Below, one piece after another: positions 12,073-24,352 of a stretch of DNA of 64,000 nucleotides. The DNA is from Entophlyctis helioformis. Its lineage: Eukaryota > Chytridiomycota > Chytridiomycetes > Chytridiales > Chytriomycetaceae. Position 1 is the first letter of the stretch; every line of letters begins with the position of its first letter. The position numbers and the translations under genes are program-made. The notes under the pieces were generated by a model. The model saw nothing but the letters and a program-made list of their open reading frames with translations, searched no databases and was not told where the DNA came from. Location: positions 62,001 through 126,000 of the forward strand of contig JAHLKH010000030.1 in assembly GCA_025526915.1 (NCBI GenBank), given 5' to 3'.

Positions 12073-15000
12073 TCATTGGTGGTGCAGATGCTGGTCTGGA
12101 GGTGCCACCGCGCCGTGGCTGCCCGTCTCCATCGGGTGCATGGCCGCTGCAGGTGGTGCGCCGTAGTGGCCATGGACTGGTTGCGAGTAGTGGGCCGGCG
12201 GCGGCTGCTGCTCATACATGGGCTGCATGGGCTGCATGGGTCCTGCAGCATGCTGTGGTGGTGGATAGACCGCGTGTGCTGGCGTGTGGTGGATGGGCGA
12301 GTGGCCCATCGCGTAGTGCGGGACGCCGGGCTGTTGCAAGTGGTAGTCGTGATGCAATGGCGCTGCCACCGGTGCGGCGGGTGCGATTGCTGCCGCCGCT
12401 GTTGCTGCTGCAGGATCATGGACGTGCGACGGATGTTGGTGCGGCAAGGCGGGATCGTGCGGCATGTGGTGGTGGCTGTGGCTCTGGTGGTGGTGCCCGT
12501 GGCTCTGGTGGTGGTGGTGGTGGTGATGATGACTCTGATGGTGCTGGGGCTCGGTGTGGTGGTAGTGGTGCTCGTGCAGCGCGTGCGGCTGGTGCCGTTG
12601 AGGCGACAGCGAGTGATGCGGTTGCGCGTAGTGGTGGCTTGTGTGGTGGCTGCTGGCTGCATGCTCGTCACGGTGTGCGTGGTGCGACGACGCATGCTGC
12701 TGCTGCTGATGGTGGTGGTGATGCTGGTGATGCTGGTGCTGGTGGTGTTCTTGCGGATGCGTCCACTCCGAGTGGTGGGCGTGGTGGGGTGCTGTCAAGG
12801 GATCGGCGTCGGCATACGAGGACGCAGACGCAGCAGCAGCAGCCGAGTGCGCGTCGCCAGGATGCGATGCTCTGTGCTTCTTCTCCTTGCGCTGCCGCTT
12901 GTGCTTCTTGACCGGCGCGCTGCCTGTACCTGCTCCTTCGGCACCCTCCTCGTCCGACCCTGCCCCGTACCGCAGCGACGCCAGCACCTCGCCCGGATCA
13001 AAGTCTGTGTGGCGGCGCTTCTTCTTCTTGTGGTGCGACCCAGAGGCTCCGACGCGTTTGCTGGCTGCGACAAGCATGTCGTCCGTGTCGCCGCCGCTGC
13101 TGTTGCTGTCCGACAGGCTCCGCTTGGTATCGCCAGTCGCAGCACCGCTGCCCGAGAGCGCGCTGATCGCCTTGGCCGTCTTGGCTGGCCCTTGGCCGCC
13201 AGACTTGCCTGCACGGCTTCCTCGCGGCTTGGCAAGTTTGGCGGGAATGTCCAGCCCATTGCCAGCCAGCAGCTCGTCCATGCCGCCAGGCGTAGCTCCA
13301 GACGCTTGTCCAGCATGTCCTGCCTGGCCTGATCCTGGCTCGCCGTAGAGTGCGCCAGCCATTGCCTTGGTTGGCGACAGCGATACACCGCCAGCGTGGG
13401 CCGCATCGGCACCATTCTCGTCGGTCGCAGCAGATCCCAGCTTGAGTTTAAGACGCAGTGGTTTGCTGCTGTTGGCGCTCGGCGTGCCCTGCAGAACAGA
13501 CGACTGGACAGACGAATCCGCGTCCTCGTCCATGGGAGTCGCGATGGGATCAGGGCGAGCGTGCTTAGCAGCAGCAGCAGACGCGGCTGCATATGCGGCA
13601 GCGGTGAACGCAGACATCTTGGGTTTCTTGGTCGACGATGCGGCCGACTTCTTGGCCAACGGACGCGCGGCGTAGTTGACCAGCAGCTCAAACCGGCGCA
13701 TGACGACAGCCTCGCGCGGCCAGAACTTGTCATCAAACTTGCTGTCCACCAGCTCGTCTGGCCGCAGGTTCTGCTCCTTGCGCACTTCGAGGCTCTTGAG
13801 GAACTCTTGATGGAGCTCGTAAAAGGGCAGCTCCGTGTCCTGCAGCAACTCCTCGGTCCGAAGCAGGCCGTAGCGATCAAGCGCAATCAAGAACCACTTG
13901 TCCAGAGTGTATTCCCACCACTTGGGCATGCTTGCCTTGCCGTGACGACGAACAGCCTGAATCTTCTTCTCGAGCTGTTCGTCTGTGAGAATGCCCGATC
14001 TCAGCTTCTCAAACAGCTCGACGCGCTTGACAACCTTTTTGGCCTTTTCGAGCGTCAGCACCTCGCCGTCCGTGTCGACAATGATGCGGCCGGCCTTTTG
14101 CGCTTGCTCGTTGGCATCGCCGCCTTCGCCATCCTGGTCGGCATCAGCGTCCGCATCAGCGTCCTGGTCAGGCTCAATGGGATCGGCCTCGGATGCAAGA
14201 GGGGCAGCCACTGCAGGCTTCTCGGTCTTGACATCCGCAGGAGCAGCAGGAGTCTCGCCCTCATCCTCGGCCTTGGCAGCTTCCGCCTTGATTGCGACAG
14301 GAGCGGATGACTCGGGAGCATCGGCCGTCTCGGCCTTGGCATCGTCTTGCTCGGTCTTGTCTACCGCGGGCATCGCGATATCCGAATCCGCTGCAGCAGG
14401 AGCGTCGGTAGCTGGAGCAACCGCCGGGACAACCGTCTTTCGCGACGCCTCGTTGATGGCAATGACCTCGCGCGACAGCTTCATGACCTTGTTGTAGTAA
14501 AACTCCATCGCCTCGTCCGACTTCTTGTCCAGCTCGGCGTGCTTCTTGAACACGGCCCAGTCAATCGCAGTCGGGTTGTCGGCCTGGCGGGGCAGGCCCC
14601 ACGAGGTCAGGATGCGCTGGAAGTCGTGTCTCTGCTTCTTGGAAAAGTCCTTGTCGCGCAGACGCAACTTCTCAGCCTTTTGCTCGTCAACAGCGCGCTT
14701 CTTCTCGTTGACAGCCTCCTTGCGCATGCGCTCGCGGACCAAAAATGGCGGTGCTTGCTCATGGCGTTGATGATGCGACGGACGCGAACGCCGAGGTCGG
14801 TAGCAGACGGAATGAGGAAGGTTTCTGCTGCTCCCGCGGCAGGCGTAGCAGCAGCAGATGCATCGCCTGGAGCGCTGGCAGAGACGGGAGCCTCATCATC
14901 GCCGAGTGGAGGGACAGGCGTGGACACTCCCGAGGCAGCCCCTGTAGCAGCAGCCGCAGCAGCCGCAGCGGGTGCATCGGCCTGCATCTCGATATCACCC

Positions 15001-18000
15001 TCAGCGTCGACATCTGCCTTGGCTCCCACGTCGGCAGCATCGTCACCATCATCGTCGCCAGCATCTTGGGCCGAGCCACCCTTGTTGTATGCTTGGGCAG
15101 TCACGACGGCCTTGCCCTCCAGCACAGCCTGGCGGAACCGCTCCTTGAAGCAGAACGCGGGGTCGTCCCAGATCTTGTTGTACTTTTGCTGGTAGCCATG
15201 CTTGCAGATGCCCATCATGATGTGCTTGTCCTCAAGATCGCCCCACCAGGGAGCAGGCGGCGCACCAAGGAACTTGGGGATGAACATGTCGGGCTTGGGG
15301 TCGCACTTGTTGCGGATGTTGAACAGCAGCGCGACGCGGATGAGGATGTTCTTGGACTTGCGGCCAATGTGCTCGGTAAAGTCGCGGTTGTCGCCACTGC
15401 AAAACGACAAAAACTCGAGCTTCTGGCGTTCGGTGGCGCCAGGATATGGCAGTTCGTCTTCGGGCACCTCTGGCGGGTCTTCTGGGTCGAGATCCTCGCC
15501 CATGTCGCTCAGCGCAAAGCTGCGGTTCTCAACGTCTTCCTCGGTAGGCTCATCAGGCGGCGGGGTTGTGCGGTGCGGGAAGCACTCCAGGGCACGCTTG
15601 ACTTCCTTGATGACGTCTGGGTCGACACCGGCGCTGTGTTCAAGGCAGTACTTGAGAAGCACGCGGCAGCACGCTTGCAGGTCAAAGACGGAGCGACGCG
15701 GGAACGATTCGCGAATCTTTCTCCAGTTGTTGAATCCGTGCTGCATCAGGATGCGCTCGAGACGCGTGCGCTCGGTCAGCGACCACAGCTTGATCTCGTC
15801 CTTGGGCTTGGGGGCAGCGGCCGCCGGCGGGGGAGACGGCGACGACGGGATGATGGCCTCGAGCGCCTCTTGCTGCTGCTGGATCAGCTCGGGCTCGTTC
15901 TTCTGGCCGTAGCGGTTGACCTGGCGGCGGCTGCGCGGAGCGTCCATGATGAGGTAGTCGTCGTCGGGGGCCTCCTCGACAAGCGTGAACTCGGCCTGCT
16001 TGGCCACCTTGTCCCAAAAGTCCGGGTCGTTGACGTTGACGTCGGCGGCACTGCCGGCGGCCTGGAAGGTGGCCTTGGAGAAGATGGACGACTTTTCGTC
16101 GCCGCCGGTCTCCTCTGTGGCGTTGTGGCGGATGACCTGGGTGCGGCGCTCGAGGATCTGGTCAATGTCCTCCTCGCAGAACTGCTTGCTGGCCTCGTCG
16201 TCCATGAAGGCGCCGTACGCGCCCTTCTTGAGCAGGTCTTCGATCTCCTCGGCGGTCAGGCCCGTGTGCTTGGACGAGCCCATGTCGAGGCCGGAGAAGC
16301 CGCCGCTCTGGGCGTCCATGCGCTGCAGCACGGCGCGGTCGAGGCCGAGCTTGAGGCTGGCGCGGTCAAACATCTCGCGCTCGTAGGTGTTGCGGGTCAC
16401 GAGGCGGTAGATCTGCACCGTCTTCTTCTGGCCGATGCGGTGGCAGCGCGACTGGGCCTGCAGGTCGTTCTGCGGGTTCCAGTCGCTGTCGAAGATGATG
16501 CACGTGTCGGCGGCGGTCAGGTTGATGCCGACGCCGCCGGCGCGCGTGCACAGCAGGAACACAAACGAGTCGGAGCCCGGCGCCGAGAAGCGGTCGATGG
16601 ACGCCTGGCGCAGGTCGCTGCGCACGCCGCCGTCGATGCGCTCGAACAGCCAGCCGCGCAGCCGCAGGTAGTCCTGGATCAGGTCGAGGCACTTGGTCAT
16701 CTGCGAGAAGATGAGCACCTTGTGGCCGCCCTGCTTGAGCTTCTTGAGCAGCTTGTCGATGAGCACCATCTTGCCCGACGACTGGATGAGCGCCTGGAAC
16801 TGCTGCTCGGGCGTGCGCGCGTGCAGCTCCTCGAGGATCTGCTCCTCGGCGCCTGCGTGAGACACGCGAGTGGGCGTGAGTGAGACACGAGTGTGTGAGA
16901 CACGAGTGTGTGAGACCGGTGTGTGAGACACGAGTGTGTGAGACATATGAACGAGAGACATGCGTGTGTTTTTGTGTGCGAGACACGAGTGTGCGAGACA
17001 ATATCGCGTTAGTGACATGCATTCACACATGCATTCACACATGGATGCATTTGCATACACACTGATGCATTTGCATGCACAGCCACACCAACAGCCACAA
17101 TCACACATCAACAACAACAGCAACAGCAACACGCACCCTTGAGCAGCCACGGGTGGATGCAGCACTTGCGCAGCTCAATCATCGTGTTGATCAGGTTGGG
17201 CACGTTGGACTTTTTGGACGTGCCCTGCTTGAGCCACGAAAAGTTCTTCTCGAGGATCGAGCGGTACCACTTCTTCTGCGTCGTCGTGAGCTCAACCTCG
17301 ACAATCGTCTCTTCCTTGACCGGAATCGACTTCTCCACGTCCTCCTTCAGCCGCCGGAGCATGAGCGGCTTGAGCAGCGCCTGCAGCCGCTCGACATCCG
17401 CCGCCGTGTTGAGCGAGCCGTAGTTGACCTTGAAGTCCTGCTCGGACGCAAACTTGGCTGGCTCGAGAAAGTTGAGCAGCGCCCACAGCTCATCCAGCGA
17501 GTTTTGCAGCGGCGTGCCCGTGAGCAGCACCCGGTGCTCCATCGTGTACGTCTTGAGGATCTCGCAGACCTTGGACGACCGGTTCTTGAGACGGTGCGCC
17601 TCGTCAAGCACGACCGCGCGCCACGGGATCGGCCGCAGCTGCGATGCGCCGCTCATGGCCATCTCGTACGTCGTGAGGATGACGTCGACCTTGAGCACGT
17701 CCGGGATAATGGCGCCGTTCTCGTCGCGATAATAAAACTCCGTCTCCACAATCAGGTTGCGCGACGGCTGACTGCCTGGTAGACAACCACGTTCATGTCG
17801 GTCCAGCCACGGATCTCGCGCTCCCAGTTGCCAATCGTCGACAGCGGCGTGACAACGAGAAAGGGGCCCTTGAGGTTCTCTTGGTGGTACAGCTGGTTGA
17901 GGAACACCGTCGACTGGACGGTCTTGCCGAGGCCCATCTCGTCTGCGAGGATGCTGTTCTGCTGCGCGTACCAGCAGAACATGAGCCAGTTGAGGCCCTC

Positions 18001-19097
18001 GAGCTGGTAGGTGCGGAGCATGTTGTCGTTCTTGTACACGGGCGACTCGTCAAACTTGATCCAGCGGCCCGACGGCTGGCGGCGGCCGCCCAGGCTGTAG
18101 CTCAAGCGCTTGGCGGGCTTGAGCGTGGAGCGGTCCGTGTACTCTGCAATCTTGTCTGGGTCGATCGACTCGACCACGTCGTGCGTCTCCCACGTCGACT
18201 GCTCGTAAAAGAGACCCACCCACTTGACCAGGTACATGATCGTGTGGTTGTGCTCGCCAACATCGATGATGCGGTCAATCTACACACACGCATGCATGGC
18301 TGTTTAGCGCTTTTGCACGGACTTTTGAGAGCGTGAGACAGTCGCGGCGGCAGCAGGCAAAAGAGCCTCACCTTGAGGAACGACGGATTGAACGGCTCGT
18401 CCTCGGAGTAGTGGTCCCAAGACGGCTTGTCCAGGAACTTGCGGATGCGGTTCTTTGCGCCGCGCTCGAGCTCCATCTGGTCGCGCGAGATCCACTCGGC
18501 GTGGTAGTAGCTCATGCTCTTGTACTTGACCAACAGCTCCTCGGAGCCGTCCTGGTTGACGCGGTACGAGAGCAGCTTGTCGATGCCCGAGACCTTGTCG
18601 CCGACAGGGATGTGGACCGGGTCGTACGGCACGACCTTCATCTTCTTGCGGTACTGGCGCACAGGCACAGCGCGCTCGACAGGCGCGGCCTTGACCTTGA
18701 TCTTGATGGCTTTGGACTGCGACTGGGCCGGATGGAATGTGTCTCGGCGATCCACAGGCCGCTCCGGCTCGCTCTCCGACTCGCTGAGCAGCAGATCGTC
18801 GTCTTCCTCGTCGTCGTCAAGCGGATCTTCGTCAAACTTGTTGCCAATGTCGTCCTTGCTGTCGTCGATCATTCCCTGGTCGTCCTCGTCCTCGTCGTCT
18901 TCGTAGTCCATGGTGCTCTGGCGCGAGTGTGTGTGGTGGGCAGGTGCAGCAAGCGTCTTTCCGCCAGTGGAGGGACGGGCAGATGTGGATGCTGACGGAG
19001 CGTCAAAGAGGTCGGTGTCGCTGTCTTGATCGCTCTGGTTGTACGAATCCAAGGCGTCGTCGTCGCCAGACTCGACGGACAGATCGTTGTCTCTCAT
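12073..19097 (-). CDS. CHD6-9-type (kismet-like) chromatin remodelling ATPase with His-rich tail
   Basis: This is a nucleosome-sliding SNF2 ATPase of about 2216 residues. Exons are 18372-19097, 17137-18279 and 12073-16852. An acidic N-terminus is followed by two chromodomains (about residues 175-300), the SNF2 motor with Walker A ADEMGLGKT near 353-362 and a DEAH box, and a helicase C domain. Next comes the block REMFDRASLKLGLDRAVLQ plus an EEIEDLLKKGAYGAFMDDE segment, diagnostic of CHD subfamily III (CHD6-9). A SANT/SLIDE-like region (about 1020-1240) and low-complexity Ala/Glu regions follow. The tail (about 1977-2101) is extraordinarily His/Gln-rich. The exons total 6649 nt, and two single-base breaks are evident. 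One is at 17775 in the YQGSQPSRN segment and one is at the A5 run 14741-14745. Adding one base at each gives 6651 nt. No BRK domain is seen. Confidence 0.88.
12420..12790 (-). repeat. His/Gln low-complexity coding tract in CHD tail
   Basis: Roughly 120 codons here are dominated by His (CAC/CAT) with Gln, Ser and Pro. They include runs of five to eight consecutive His. The tract lies in the reading frame of the CHD remodeller's C-terminal tail. Confidence 0.85.
16858..16950. repeat. GTGTGTGAGACACGA-type tandem repeat in CHD intron 2
   Basis: The intron at 16853-17136 contains several imperfect tandem copies of a unit close to GAGACACGAGTGTGT. Further on it has runs of 'acacatgcattc'. At 284 nt the intron is several times longer than the usual 50-110 nt, and the expansion accounts for much of the excess. 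Confidence 0.75.
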
Positions 19098-20004
19098 GTT
19101 GAGATGTGTGAGTTCGCCCTCGGTTGTAGGGGCTGGACTGGCCGTGTGTGCAGGGCAGGGGCGTGTCAGCGTCGGTGGCTTTGCATGTGTGTGTTGGAAC
19201 TGGCAGGCATTTGCAAGCGCAGCATGTGCAGTGGGGTCTGCGGAGAGCGTCGAGAGTGTGGGCTATGGGAGGGCCACTATAAGTGCTCGCGTTTGATGTG
19301 GTGGTTGCCACAGCGGTCATCAACGACGGTGTCGAGGTTGAGCAGAGCATGCCGTCGCATGAAGCAATCTCGCACCCTTGTGTGCAGGGCAAGGCGGCCG
19401 ATCGAGTCAGAGCCAGCCGCCCGAGCGAGCCGCCGCCAATGCCGGGTGGAACAAGCCGTCGCAGCGACAAGCGCAGCCCGCCGGCCGGCCGGCCGGCCAT
19501 GTGAGCGAGCAAGAGAGCGAGCGGGCAGGCTTGGCGAGGGAAGGCAGGCCCGTCCGAACACGGCGAGTGTGGACAGCGCTTTCAAGGCAGCGGCAGCCCA
19601 TCGCGGTGGTCTGCGCACCAGCAGCGAGCAAGGGGGGGATGTGTGCAGGCCGGCGGCATGCCAGGCCGTGCCCTGGCCGGCATCACCACGCAGGGAATGG
19701 GCATCGGCCTTGCCGCCATAGCAGCGCAGGGCAGCAATTGGATTGGGATGGGATGGGATGGGCAGCAGCGGCCGGCCCGCCGAGCAAGAGCGCAGGGTGG
19801 CAGCAGCAGCAGGCAGAGCAGCGCAGCGCAGAGCGCCGGCAGCGGGAGCAGAGCACGGCTTACCCTGTCAGGCGGGTGCGGGCAGAGGGGTCCCTGGGCG
19901 TGTGCGTGTGTCAGGGCGACGCAGCGGTTGTATTTGCGTGGGAGAGCGGCTGCGGCCGGAAGCGAACTCTTCAGCCCAACTCAACGCTGGCGGGCTGGCG
20001 GGCG

Positions 20005-20047
<43 letters not shown>

Positions 20048-20444
20048 CACCCGCTGCTCGCCTTGCTTGGCGTGTTGCGTTTTCGCTGGCGTGTTTGATG
20101 GCCGTGCCGTGAATCGGGCCTTGATCCGGCGCTCTGGGTCGGCGCAGACAGCACAGACAGCACAGACGGCTGGCCAGCGAGGGGGCCGGCGAGGGGGCTG
20201 GCCAGCAGCATGCTTGCGAGAGTGTCTGAGAGTGGGGGGAGGCTGCCCCAGAGAGAGACAGAGAGAGAGGGGGACTGCCCACGTCCCCATCCAAGTGCCC
20301 AACGGCCGCCCTGCCCTGCCATGCCCAACCCCCACGCACATACGCACACAAGCACATGCCTCCACCAGCGGCAGCATGCGTCCACAAAAACGCGCTTCAA
20401 ATTTCGCTTTCCCAATCGACCGAACGGGTCACAACCGCTTACTC
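19098..20444. other. Large divergent intergenic region between CHD and LRR genes
   Basis: About 1.35 kb separate the two divergent start codons, the longest spacer in the window. It is GC-rich and has no frame that I can assign to a family. It holds a GGCT tetranucleotide run (20005-20047) and a shorter run of GGCC units near 19489-19498. GGGATGGGAT repeats occur near 19742-19760. It presumably carries both promoters. Confidence 0.5.
20005..20047. repeat. GGCT tetranucleotide microsatellite
   Basis: About ten and a half tandem GGCT units lie in the CHD/LRR spacer. The same motif or its complement recurs at 38821-38851 and 58749-58792. Confidence 0.95.
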
Positions 20445-23400
20445 ATGGGAAACGAGCAGGTCCGTGTGTGTGCTGGCTTCCCCGCGCACAACACCTGCCA
20501 TGCCCTGACACGCTGCTCCCCTCCGCCGCACGGCAGAGCGTAAACAAGTTTGTGGGCAAGGCCAAGCAGAAGAAGGAGAAGCAGATCACAGTCAGAGACG
20601 TCGTGATTGACCCAAAATGGGTGCCTGCCGATCTGGGCTTCCTGTCGCTCGAGCGCCTTGTTCTCATCAATCTGTCCTTGCCATACGGTACGTATACGTG
20701 CCTAGGTCGGCTGCAGCCGTCTCTGTACAGGCGCTGCAGTCGAGACGCACCACTGCCAATCCCTCCTTCCACAGCAATGCCTTGGTTTGATCCCAATCCA
20801 TGCATGCTGGATCATGGTCAGGTGCATACCCACCAAACAATAGCACGACTAACTCGGGTCGGATCGTGTGTTGCAGTCCCAGACATCATCTTCCAGCTGC
20901 AGACGCTCGACCATCTTACCATCTCAGGCTCAGACATCGCCTCGGTCGCTGGCATTGGCAATCTGAACCGCCTTAAATCCCTCGTGCTCCATTCCAACAG
21001 ACTCGAATGGCTGCCAGACGACTTTGCCTTGCTGTGGGAGCTCGAGGAGCTCGACATACACGACAACCGCATCTCCAATCGCGGAATCCCGCCTGAGCTG
21101 TTCACGTTTCCAAATCTGCGCTCTCTGGACGTCAGCAAGAACAGGCTGTCGCAGATGCCTCGCGACTTTGCGCAGTTCTGCTTCAGGATCAAGGATCTCC
21201 GGCTGCATGGCAACCCATGGTCGGCCTCAACCAAGCAGCTGCAGAGTCTTGCAGACTCGTCGTCGTGCCAAGAAACACGCAATGCGTTGGTATCCATCTT
21301 CCCGGACCTGGATGCGCTCGAAGCAGCATCTGCAAGTGCACCACAGCCCGTCGCTTCCATGCAAAAGCAGAACGTGTCCACAGAGCAGGTACACCATCAG
21401 CCTGATAGCATTGCTCTCTTGGGTGCACACGATACTTGTCTCACTAACACATCGTCTCCAAGCAGCTGGCCGAAATCACGTCGCCTCGCATTGGGTCCAA
21501 GTCGCCAGCAGCCATCCGTGTGATGATCGGCTCAACGCCATCCGACGCTCCTGACGACATGAGACGATTGCCGACCAGTACCACAACCAAACGTCCAACT
21601 GGCGGCATCTTTGCCCGCAAGAACAGTGCGTCGCCCATCGCCCAGGATCTGCCGTCCGCAACAGACCAATCGGCCGAGGCGCAGTCTGCGTCGACAGAGA
21701 TGGCAGACAAACGCAAAGAAACCAAGCGTGTCCAGCAGGATAAGAAGACGGCCAAGTCACCAAAGGGAAAGTCGCCAACAGTCGACTCGGCACCGCATGT
21801 CGATCTGGGGACGGTGGAGCGATCGGCCGGGCCGCTGGTCGCCCCTGCACGTGCTGCAGGACCGCGTGGCCGCAAGCCGCCCTCCAAGGACTTTATCAAA
21901 ACGCAGGCAGACGCAGCGGAGCAGGAATCGTTGGCAGCGCAGGCGAAAGCAGCAGCCGCAAGCACAGACTCTCAGTCTTCGGCATCAAATTCAGCTTCTA
22001 GTGATCGCCCACCTGTCTTGCTGCCTCCGACACGCAATCTTGGCTCGGCAGCCATGTCGCCAAGTGCATCCGCAACACTTGCGGCATCAACAGCGCCTTC
22101 CAGCGCCAAAGTCGAAGCCGAAATGCCGGCTGGGTCGCCGTCGGTTGCCAGCAAAGACAAGCAGACCAAGGCTGGACAGCTTGCCACAGAGCTCGCTAGA
22201 AAATTGCCTCTGGGCCACGGCCGCTCTTCATCGGAAGTCAATATGAAGAGTAAGCGCGACTGCTGGCTTGCCTGACGCTCACACCGACTAACCGGCTGAA
22301 AAACGACGAGCAGCGTCAACAGATGAGCTCTCTAGTGAAAGGCCAGCCACAAGGATGGCCCCACTCTCGCAAGAGCCTGCAACAGCCGATCAGTCCGCTG
22401 ACCGAGACTCTGCAGAGGGAGATGCTGCGCGTCCAAAAGGTCTGCCCAAGGGTGGATTCAACTACTTTGGTGGAGCCGGCGTGCCTGTTGCTGGTGCAGC
22501 AGCTCTCAAACCAGCACGTCCAGCAGGAGCAGCAGCATCATCTGCAACGGCATCCGATCAGACTCGGACCCCACAGCCTGCCATGCAACCCCAAGGCCGC
22601 AGCTACGTGCCAAGAGCATTGAAGTGCTGTCGGCAGCAGACGACGAGCCGCAACCCGATCGCCAGCAGCAACAGCTGGACGCGCCTGTTCCGGCCCTGCC
22701 TAAAAAGCCAAGCAAGCAATCTGCTGCACCTTCAGCTGCTGGACCGCAGCCTGCAGCGCCAACTGAACAGTTACATATGACGATTGTCCTTCCATCAGAC
22801 GAGCCGCCGCCGGCTCCTCCCAAACTATCTACCAAGCCGGGGCGTGCACCTGGCCCTGCACCGGGTCCATCTGCGGACGCAGCAGCAGAAGCATCATCCA
22901 TACCCGCTGCGCTTGCAGCCCAAGCTCCGCATCTGATGCCCAAGACGCGTGCACGCTCAGGATCCTCGCCGTCTCCACGCGACTCGCACCTCATCCCCAA
23001 GCCAGCCGTGGTCACAACAACGGCTCGTACCAGCACTGCCTCAAATACTGGCTCTGATGCGGACAGCTCGCCTAGTCGCACACATGGCAAGGAGACGTCA
23101 TACATCTCTGTCGACAAGAAGATCATGTCTCCGCACCAGGAGCACCTTCCTCCTGCACCAAAGTTGCCTGGCAGCGGATCGGGACGCAACAGCGATGCTG
23201 GCGAGCAGCCTGCCCAGCTTCCCACTCCTGCAGCGCCTGTCCTGGCATCCAGTGGTGCGCCTCCAACTGCACCAAAGACGAGTGGATTGATTGGCCGCAA
23301 GACATCCTTTGTGCGCACATTGCCTGCCGAGCCTGCGCCGTCGCTGCAGCCGTCCAACGCGCCATTTGGAGCACCTGCAAACGCTGTCTCCACACATGCA

Positions 23401-24219
23401 GTGCCAGCCAAGATCCCGCCATGGAAAGCCAAGAATGGCGCAAGCGGTCCATCTGGCGGTGACGCGACTGGGCCAGACAATGAGCTGGCAGCCAAGATGA
23501 ATGCACGGCTGCAGGCGAGTCGATCGTCTGCCGATTCCACCGACCAGGACACGCCAGCTGCAGTGTCTGCCAAGTCGACTGTGTCTTTGGCTAGCGGCGG
23601 AGAGACTGCACCGAGCAAGCGCTTTGGTATGGTGCCCGAGAAGAACAAGAGCAATGATGCGCTTGGCCAGGACGGCAATGCCGTTGCCAGCACGCCTCCG
23701 CGCGTGGCACCCAAGCTGCGCGGCCCATCTGCTGATACACAGAATGGACAGCAACAGCAACAGCCACAGCAAGACGATCAGTCAGCTGAGCAAGCACCAA
23801 GTCTGTCACAAGCCTCACAAGCACGCATGGCGCTTCTTGCCAAGTTCTCTCAAGACGAGCTTCGTGACGGTAGCAGCGTGTCCAGCACAGCCAAGCCCGT
23901 CCAGCAACCGCCAGCCGTCCAACAGAAGCCGGGCCAGTCTGTGCTGAGTGCACGCAGCATCGAAAACCTGTCTGGTGTGCAACCCGTGGACGTGCCGCAA
24001 CGATCGCCCGCGTACATGGCGACGGTCTCGCAAGCACAGACGCTCGGAGGGGCGGCAGCCGGAGGAGGGGGAGGTGGTGGAGGAGGAGGAACGCCAGGCG
24101 TGCCGCCCAAACCCATGCCGAAACCGCGTACTATGACGTCGCAGAAACCCGACACGGATGCCGAGCAACCAACCAACCAGCAGCCCACGCCACCGTGGAA
24201 ACGCAGCGTGCAGTCGTGA
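20445..24219 (+). CDS. Leucine-rich-repeat, proline-rich scaffold with myristoylation-like N-terminus
   Basis: Exons 20445-20459, 20537-20687, 20877-21388, 21466-22249 and 22314-24219 total 3368 nt. One added base at the C4 run 22589-22592 gives 3369 nt, about 1122 residues. The five-codon first exon and the exon 2 start give MGNEQS, which looks like an N-myristoylation signal (inference). Residues about 55-190 hold at least four leucine-rich repeats, with blocks such as LKSLVLHSNRLEWLPDDF and NLRSLDVSKNRLSQMP. The remaining 900 residues are Ser/Ala/Pro-rich and disordered, with many PxxP patches (PALPKKPSK, PPAPPK, VPPKPMPKP). Two PPWK motifs occur, one at the extreme C-terminus, and a short Gly run lies near 24060. 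It resembles a membrane-tethered, SH3-binding adaptor. I do not recognise an orthologue. Confidence 0.72.
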
Positions 24220-24352
24220 CCCATCGGATGCTCATGCCATGCCACACCGACACCCAGTCCCATACCGGCCATATCCCATTATTATGCTTTTGCTGCTGCT
24301 GCTTCTACTCTGTTCTACTGCTGCTACTTTTTAAAACAACAGGTTTTATTCA

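Noticed and set aside
14745..16883. Plus-strand open frame of 712 codons
   Set aside because: It lies antisense to the conserved SNF2/CHD coding exon and has a Leu/Val/Ala/Arg-rich shadow composition typical of GC-rich opposite strands.
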